From contig JAJEKV010000102.1 of assembly GCA_021234155.1 (NCBI GenBank), positions 644,744 through 708,743 of the forward strand: 64,000 bases of DNA, given 5' to 3'. Below are positions 58,926 to 64,000 of the stretch, piece by piece. The first letter of the stretch is position 1. Every line of letters starts with the position of its first letter. The position numbers and the translations under genes are program-made. The notes beneath the pieces are model-generated. The model did not search any database, was not told the DNA's origin, and saw only the letters and a program-made list of their open reading frames with translations. Origin of the DNA: Isoetes taiwanensis (lineage: Eukaryota > Streptophyta > Lycopodiopsida > Isoetales > Isoetaceae).

Positions 58926-59940
58926 GGCTCAAAGGCCCTTGAAATCAATTGATCCATTACTATGCATTAATTCTGATTCTGAGATGTCTTGCTTATCACC
59001 AAAAGCGGACCCTTGACTTCTAAGCGCCGTAGGGAGTGCAGATTCCAGCTCCATTCCATTCGGTTTTCCACCGCGCGCTTCGCGTTCTCTTGCGTAATAA
59101 CCGGTGATCGGTAAATCCAGGTACCAAAAGACCAAACCGGCACCCCCAAAAGCGGCGTCTTGGTTCGTTCCAGTTGACTGGGACCGCCGCGCTTACGTCT
59201 TAGCGTACAGGGTGTTGGCACGAACGCGGACACAAAACCCACCGGGCTTAAGCTTTACCCAAAGTCCTCTCCGGCCTGACGGGCCAGGCCGCTTCCCTCG
59301 GGCGGTGATGCAATACCGCCGGCCGGACTCGGGCGTCTGGGCATTGCTGCCCCTGGGGATAAGTTTTGTGGCCAAGCCCACCTTCGCGGGCGTAAAGGCT
59401 TGTCTCCATTACACTTTTCGTATGTGTTCGCCATTTACAGACTCACGCAATGCTTCCAGGCGACAAAACACTTTGGTTTCACAATGCTTCGCCGCGGGGC
59501 CTTGGTTATTTACGATATGTTCTCCCGGACGGATGTTGGTTTTGAACCTTCGGATAGGTTCCTTGAACAAGTTGTGATGGGATCACAGGGGCGGTCAGGA
59601 GTGGTCTTTAAGCGTCACTTCCGAGGCCTTTACTGCGAGAAAGCGCACCGGGAAGCTTTTGGGGAGCTCGCCTCACAGGGGTTGGACTCTCTCTCTGGCC
59701 GAGGCCTTGCAGGTCTGGCTGTTGACTTGACAAGTGTGCATTTCGGCTGCCCAGCAACCCAGTGCCTCTTGGGACCCGTTCTGTCTGCACCAGTCAAAAG
59801 CCTGGCTGGCGGGCATATCAAGCATTGCATTTTTGGCCCACATTTGCCTTTCATCTTTGTATGGTAGAATCGGCGGGTGGTGCATGCCGGGCGGGTGGGG
59901 TCGCAATTAATGGCGTCGGTTGTTGGTTACGTCATCCCTT
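58926..59940. other. GC-rich island of unknown origin
   Basis: Base composition rises sharply compared with both sides, and open frames lengthen on both strands (59104-59577 and 59400-59867 plus; 58967-59242 minus). I recognise none of the proteins. The composition is like organelle (mitochondrial) or transferred DNA, so a nuclear insertion of organelle sequence is possible. No tRNA or rRNA was recognised. Confidence 0.3.
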
Positions 59941-60714
59941 TTGAATTCAAGAAAGAATCACTCTTCTCACTGTTTTTCATCTTGCGGTTGAACCTGGTAG
60001 ATTGAGCTTCCAGCAGTTTTACATGATGAAATCTCTCCTCGACAAGAGATTGTGGCCCCGCAGTCTAAAGCTTTGGTGGTTTCAAATAAATTTAGCTGTT
60101 GTATTTCCCCAAATGTTTCATTCAAAATTATTTTATTTTCTTGTATCTGATTTGAAGAATGGAGCAGCTGAACAATAAAGTTCATGCAAATTTACAAAAA
60201 TTACGAGAAGCCCACATACATGGGGTGGAATGGCTCTGGAACACAGGGGTGGCTTGATGCATATAAAGGGAGGTGACGTGGTGGAGGCTTTCGGTTATTA
60301 TAAAACTCAGATAAAGCCCCAGGGTTCTTCAGACCAAGCATAAACCCGATCAACGAGGAAATATTTAAAAAGTAGCGAGGGATGATGAAGATGATGAGGA
60401 AATAACCAAAATCAGGTTTCCTCTAAGACCACACATTCAATCACAGACTCACAAATCAAAGCGAGCGAGCAATGTTGGGACCAAAACATGCCATTGGGAG
60501 GTATGTTCAATTATTGGTTAACTGTTACAGCAGGAAAAAATCTCAAGCTTGATCCTAGATTGTTTCTATATCAACACGGAAAAGGTAACATCAAATCCAC
60601 TTCAAGGTGGGGTATGTCTACCATTTTGCATCATGTTGGTGCTATTGTCATGTTGTCTACATATGCCATACATTTTTTGGGTGCAATGGATGCTGATAGA
60701 TGTAACAAAAAATT
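59941..60714. other. No recognisable gene
   Basis: Contains the first ~75 codons of a plus-strand frame from 60488 that then runs into the CCA microsatellite. That part is not recognised and has no promoter or splice evidence. Confidence 0.35.
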
Positions 60715-60810
60715 ACATATGTGTGGTGGTGGTGGTGAGTTGTTGGCATCCACCATGTCCCACCACACCCACGATCTCTACATACCATTTCCAGCCACAC
60801 TCTCTCACAC

Positions 60811-61285
60811 TCCCACCACACCACCACAATCCACCACCTCCACCACCACCACCACACACCACCACCATCACGCTCCTCCACCACCACCCCACCTCCACCA
60901 CCACCACCACCACTCCACCACCACCACCCACATTTCCACCACACCACCACCACTCCTCTACCACCCCACCACACTCCACCACCACCACCACTCCACCACC
61001 ACCACACACCCGGACTCCACCATGTCCCACACCACCACTAATCCCACCACCACCACCTCCACCACCACCACACCACACACCCCACCACCACACCCTCCAC
61101 ACTTCACACACCACACCCCACCACCATACCCTCCACCATGTCCCACCACCTCCACCACCACCACACTCCACCACCACCACACACACCACCACCACCACCA
61201 CACACACACACACACACACCACCGCACCACCACCACACACCACCACCACCACCACCACTGAACCCCCACCACACACCACCCACAG
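60811..61285. repeat. CCA/CAC-rich microsatellite
   Basis: Nearly 475 bp of interrupted (CCA)n/(CAC)n on the plus strand, including pure CA runs near 61200. Long H/T/P-rich frames on the plus strand and G/V/W-rich frames on the minus strand are artefacts of the repeat. Confidence 0.9.
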
Positions 61286-64000
61286 GCGTGTTGGTGGCAG
61301 TGTGTCTTGTCTTGGCCGTATGACGCCGGTGGCGCGGCGTGGTGGGCTGTATGTTGCAGCAGCGGGTGTGTGATGATTTCCATCGTTTGCCCGAAGCACA
61401 CGCACTATGTTAGGAGAGCTGACATATCGTGGTGTTTTGTTTTGCCGGACAGCTATGGCGGACTTATGTGAGGAATGGTGGGCGCAACCTTGACTAGGTT
61501 TGATAGATGCAAGCAGCGATTGCAAACAACCCGAGGATAGGAAAAATGATATCAAAAGAAGATTGAGTTGATGGAGCACTAAAGCATCGGAAATTAGGCG
61601 GATGGCAACGATCGTCAATCGCCAAGCCAAATCCAGCGGGAAAGGGGTGTTGAGGTTATAGCGAACTAAGGATGAAGAAACTAAATGAGTACGGGTGTTG
61701 CAGGCTGAAACAATTAAATAAGAAGGTGCTGGCCGAAATTGAGCTAAGGCATGTGAACTCTTCACTGGGTACCTCAAATCGCAGATTTGAGATTTTACGG
61801 CGTGGTGGTCGCGGCCTCCTTTAGATCACTGCACTTCAGCTTCTTCACAGGGGCGAGGAAGAGAGGGTGATGAAGGTTGTCCATTTTCCAGCCAGGCGTT
61901 GTCGGAAATGGGAGGGTAAAATGTTGCCGGTTGTGATAGCAGTCACGATCCACCGGTATCACGTCCATGTCTATCACACCATTTGAGGCCCAAATAATAT
62001 CATCTCTAACCCTCTTCTAAAGACTCTATTGATTTGAACTGTTTCAGACACTCTAGAACTGCGCAGCCCGATTGTAGCAGCGTGCCAATTTGAGACATGG
62101 CTTTGGCTTTTGGTGTTGAGTGGTACCACAAGAACCAATAGACTGATAAGTCCAAGAGGGTGCAAGCAGATTTGGGAAGTCGATGCTTGTACTCGGTCTC
62201 TTTTCATCCTGGCTTAGTCTCTTCCATCACGGCTGGCTTAGTCTCTTTTGCTTGTCTGTTTATTGTATCTAAAGTGCCCCCACAGGATGAGATCGCTCGC
62301 GCTCATTTTGGGGGCACTTTGGGCTGCTCGCGAGGAACGCATCGAAGGTAAAAGCACAGTGCGTGACCCTCTTGAATGGTTGTCGCTCCGGAGAACTGAT
62401 GACATTTCTGTGCAAAACAATAGATTGTTGCAAACAAGTGCTTAACTAATGTTTCTTTGATGTTGTCGGGTCGACTTAGTGTTTTGCGGTGCGGTGAGAC
62501 CAGGATATCCAACAGTTATCCCACGCCTCTCGGTGATTATGAGACTACCAGATACCTCCCGGTTGTACCTAGAATTCACCCCATTTGATACTCTAAGTCA
62601 ATCCAGTTCTTGTGGAATAAAGCAAATTTGGATGATCAAGCGAATCACCGGTCGTATCAAATCATTCACCACATACATGATTTATTTTTGTATTTTTCTG
62701 TGGTCTTCTCCATTTCAATTATATTTGCGAGAGGAGATAAATGCTCTGTGGAAGCCATAGCCGAAGGATTCCTAGATGCATCGGTTGGGAAAACTAATTC
62801 CCTTGAGATTCGTACGTAAAGGGTCCTTCACGGAAAAGTTTGGTCTTGAATATGAGCCGTCACGGATCACGGTGATGAAGAGTTGACAAAGAAACCCGGA
62901 TCTGGACAAGATCTGATTTGCCTCATGAGTCTGGCCACAACCTCAATAACAACCAAAGAGGTTAAGCACAGAAATTCTCCTTGATACGGATTTTAGCCCA
63001 ATGGGGTTTTAAACCCAGTTTATGACTTGAAGAGGATCACATCGGCCGAGCGAGTGACCATCGGTGAACCATCAAAGTTAGCGATTTCCGAACTGGTTGA
63101 GGAGTTCTTAGAATGGGTGTTTTCCAAAATTGAGATTACATTATGAATGTTGACATAGGTAATGTTGACTTATTGTGAGAGGATTCTTTAGAATATAAAG
63201 GGTGAATTCTAACTTTGTTGGAATCGGGATATTTGCACCAACTTCGAGTAAAAGTGGTTAATAAGCCAATTTCCTTAAGATACATCCAAAGTCTGTACAT
63301 TTTTGGAATGCAGTACAGCACACACATTGTTGATAGATAGCGGATATAAAGAGGTTCACCAACCAGCGAACACAATGATATGTCAAATAGTTTTGCTCGA
63401 CGAGGTTGGATTCAATTCCTTTTTAGACAGCAACTCAAACCATGGGCTGGAGGGACTTTTGGCTCTGCGAGAAAGTGTGCCGGCTTATGTGAAGGAACAT
63501 CAAATTATGGAACATGTGGGATTACGAAGAAGAATGTCAGCATAGCAACAACCACGCTGAAAATGCTCGACAAGTATTTCATAAATGAATCTTAAAACTC
63601 TTTTGAAAGTCAATATAAGTAAAATTTCTATGATATGTATTGTACTTTTAATTTAAATATTTATGAATGGATTGTAAGCCAGCGTTCTGGTGTGTATTGT
63701 TTAGGAGAACTAGCTGAGATGATGGGAAGCAGTCACGACTATCTAAAATAGGCCACACATCTAGGTGGTCTTTGAGTGGGCCCAGCTATCGTGATTATAG
63801 CTCTCCACCGACATCAAAATTTGGGAAGGCGTCTGGCCAGTTCAATGAAATCAATTGATCCTCCTCTTCTCCAAAGGTGATACTTTCATCGATTTGTGAT
63901 CCTTCAGTTGTGCCGGATAAATATGCATATGTTTGCAGAGATACATGGAATACTTCACCTTGATTCTCAAGGAATGGGCATGCTGCATCCTTTCATTTTC
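61286..64000. other. No recognisable gene
   Basis: Short frames (at most about 93 codons at 62479-62760) with no family resemblance. No repeat ends or RNA genes recognised. Confidence 0.45.

Noticed and set aside
60488-61777. Long H/T/P-rich and G/V/W-rich open frames on both strands
   Set aside because: They are produced by the CCA/CAC microsatellite; no domain or promoter outside the repeat.

Overview
The window looks like the repeat-rich nuclear genome of a land plant. A fern or other seed-free vascular plant is my best guess. The evidence is one PLS-type pentatricopeptide repeat (PPR) gene in a sea of decayed transposons, TATA/telo-box promoters, spliceosomal introns, and transposon families (a Penelope-like reverse transcriptase and a 'HDKMDQ' DNA-transposon protein) of a kind I associate with ferns, mosses and lycophytes. 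The species is an inference. I saw no rRNA or tRNA genes and no CRISPR array.

Layout. 1-12.6 kb is AT-rich and gene-poor, with small tandem repeats. 12.68-13.74 kb is a 1-kb imperfect palindrome. 14.77-16.9 kb is a broken Ty1/copia element on the minus strand. 18.4-19.9 kb holds the only intact-looking host gene, a 505-codon PPR gene (minus strand). 22.08-28.2 kb (element A) and 28.6-40.3 kb (element B) are two related LTR elements on the minus strand. 40.5-41.1 kb is a strong hairpin. 42.4-44.6 kb is a decayed DNA-transposon gene. 44.8-46.5 kb is a CACTA-like non-autonomous element. 46.5-58.6 kb is an intron-containing Penelope-like element on the plus strand with a ~3-kb direct repeat at each end. 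A 1.64-kb inverted-repeat transposon has landed inside its reverse-transcriptase (RT) gene. 58.9-59.9 kb is a GC-rich island. 60.8-61.3 kb is a CCA-rich microsatellite. The rest is unassigned.

The most unusual system is in element A. It has no visible gag-pol, and instead carries two genes, each behind its own telo-box/TATA promoter. Gene 1 starts with the exact N-terminus of histone H3 (MARTKQTAR). It continues into a ~250-residue highly charged linker and ends in two collinear stretches of the H3 histone fold, the alphaN/alpha1 region and the C-terminal HAKRVT...LAR region. The related element B keeps a decayed copy of the same H3 C-terminus at the equivalent position. Both elements have paired ~70-nt hairpin modules about 205-213 bp apart beside these genes, and a duplicated polypurine tract exactly 40 bp apart. 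I infer an LTR-retrotransposon lineage that captured a histone H3 gene and split its tail from its fold. All copies here are decayed by stops and frameshifts, so an intact relative must be sought elsewhere in the genome.

The Penelope-like element is the second notable system. It keeps introns, encodes a long N-terminal region I cannot assign, and has recognisable RT motifs (DKAGNN, SLDI, GIPM, YIDD) spread over a gene later split by the insertion.
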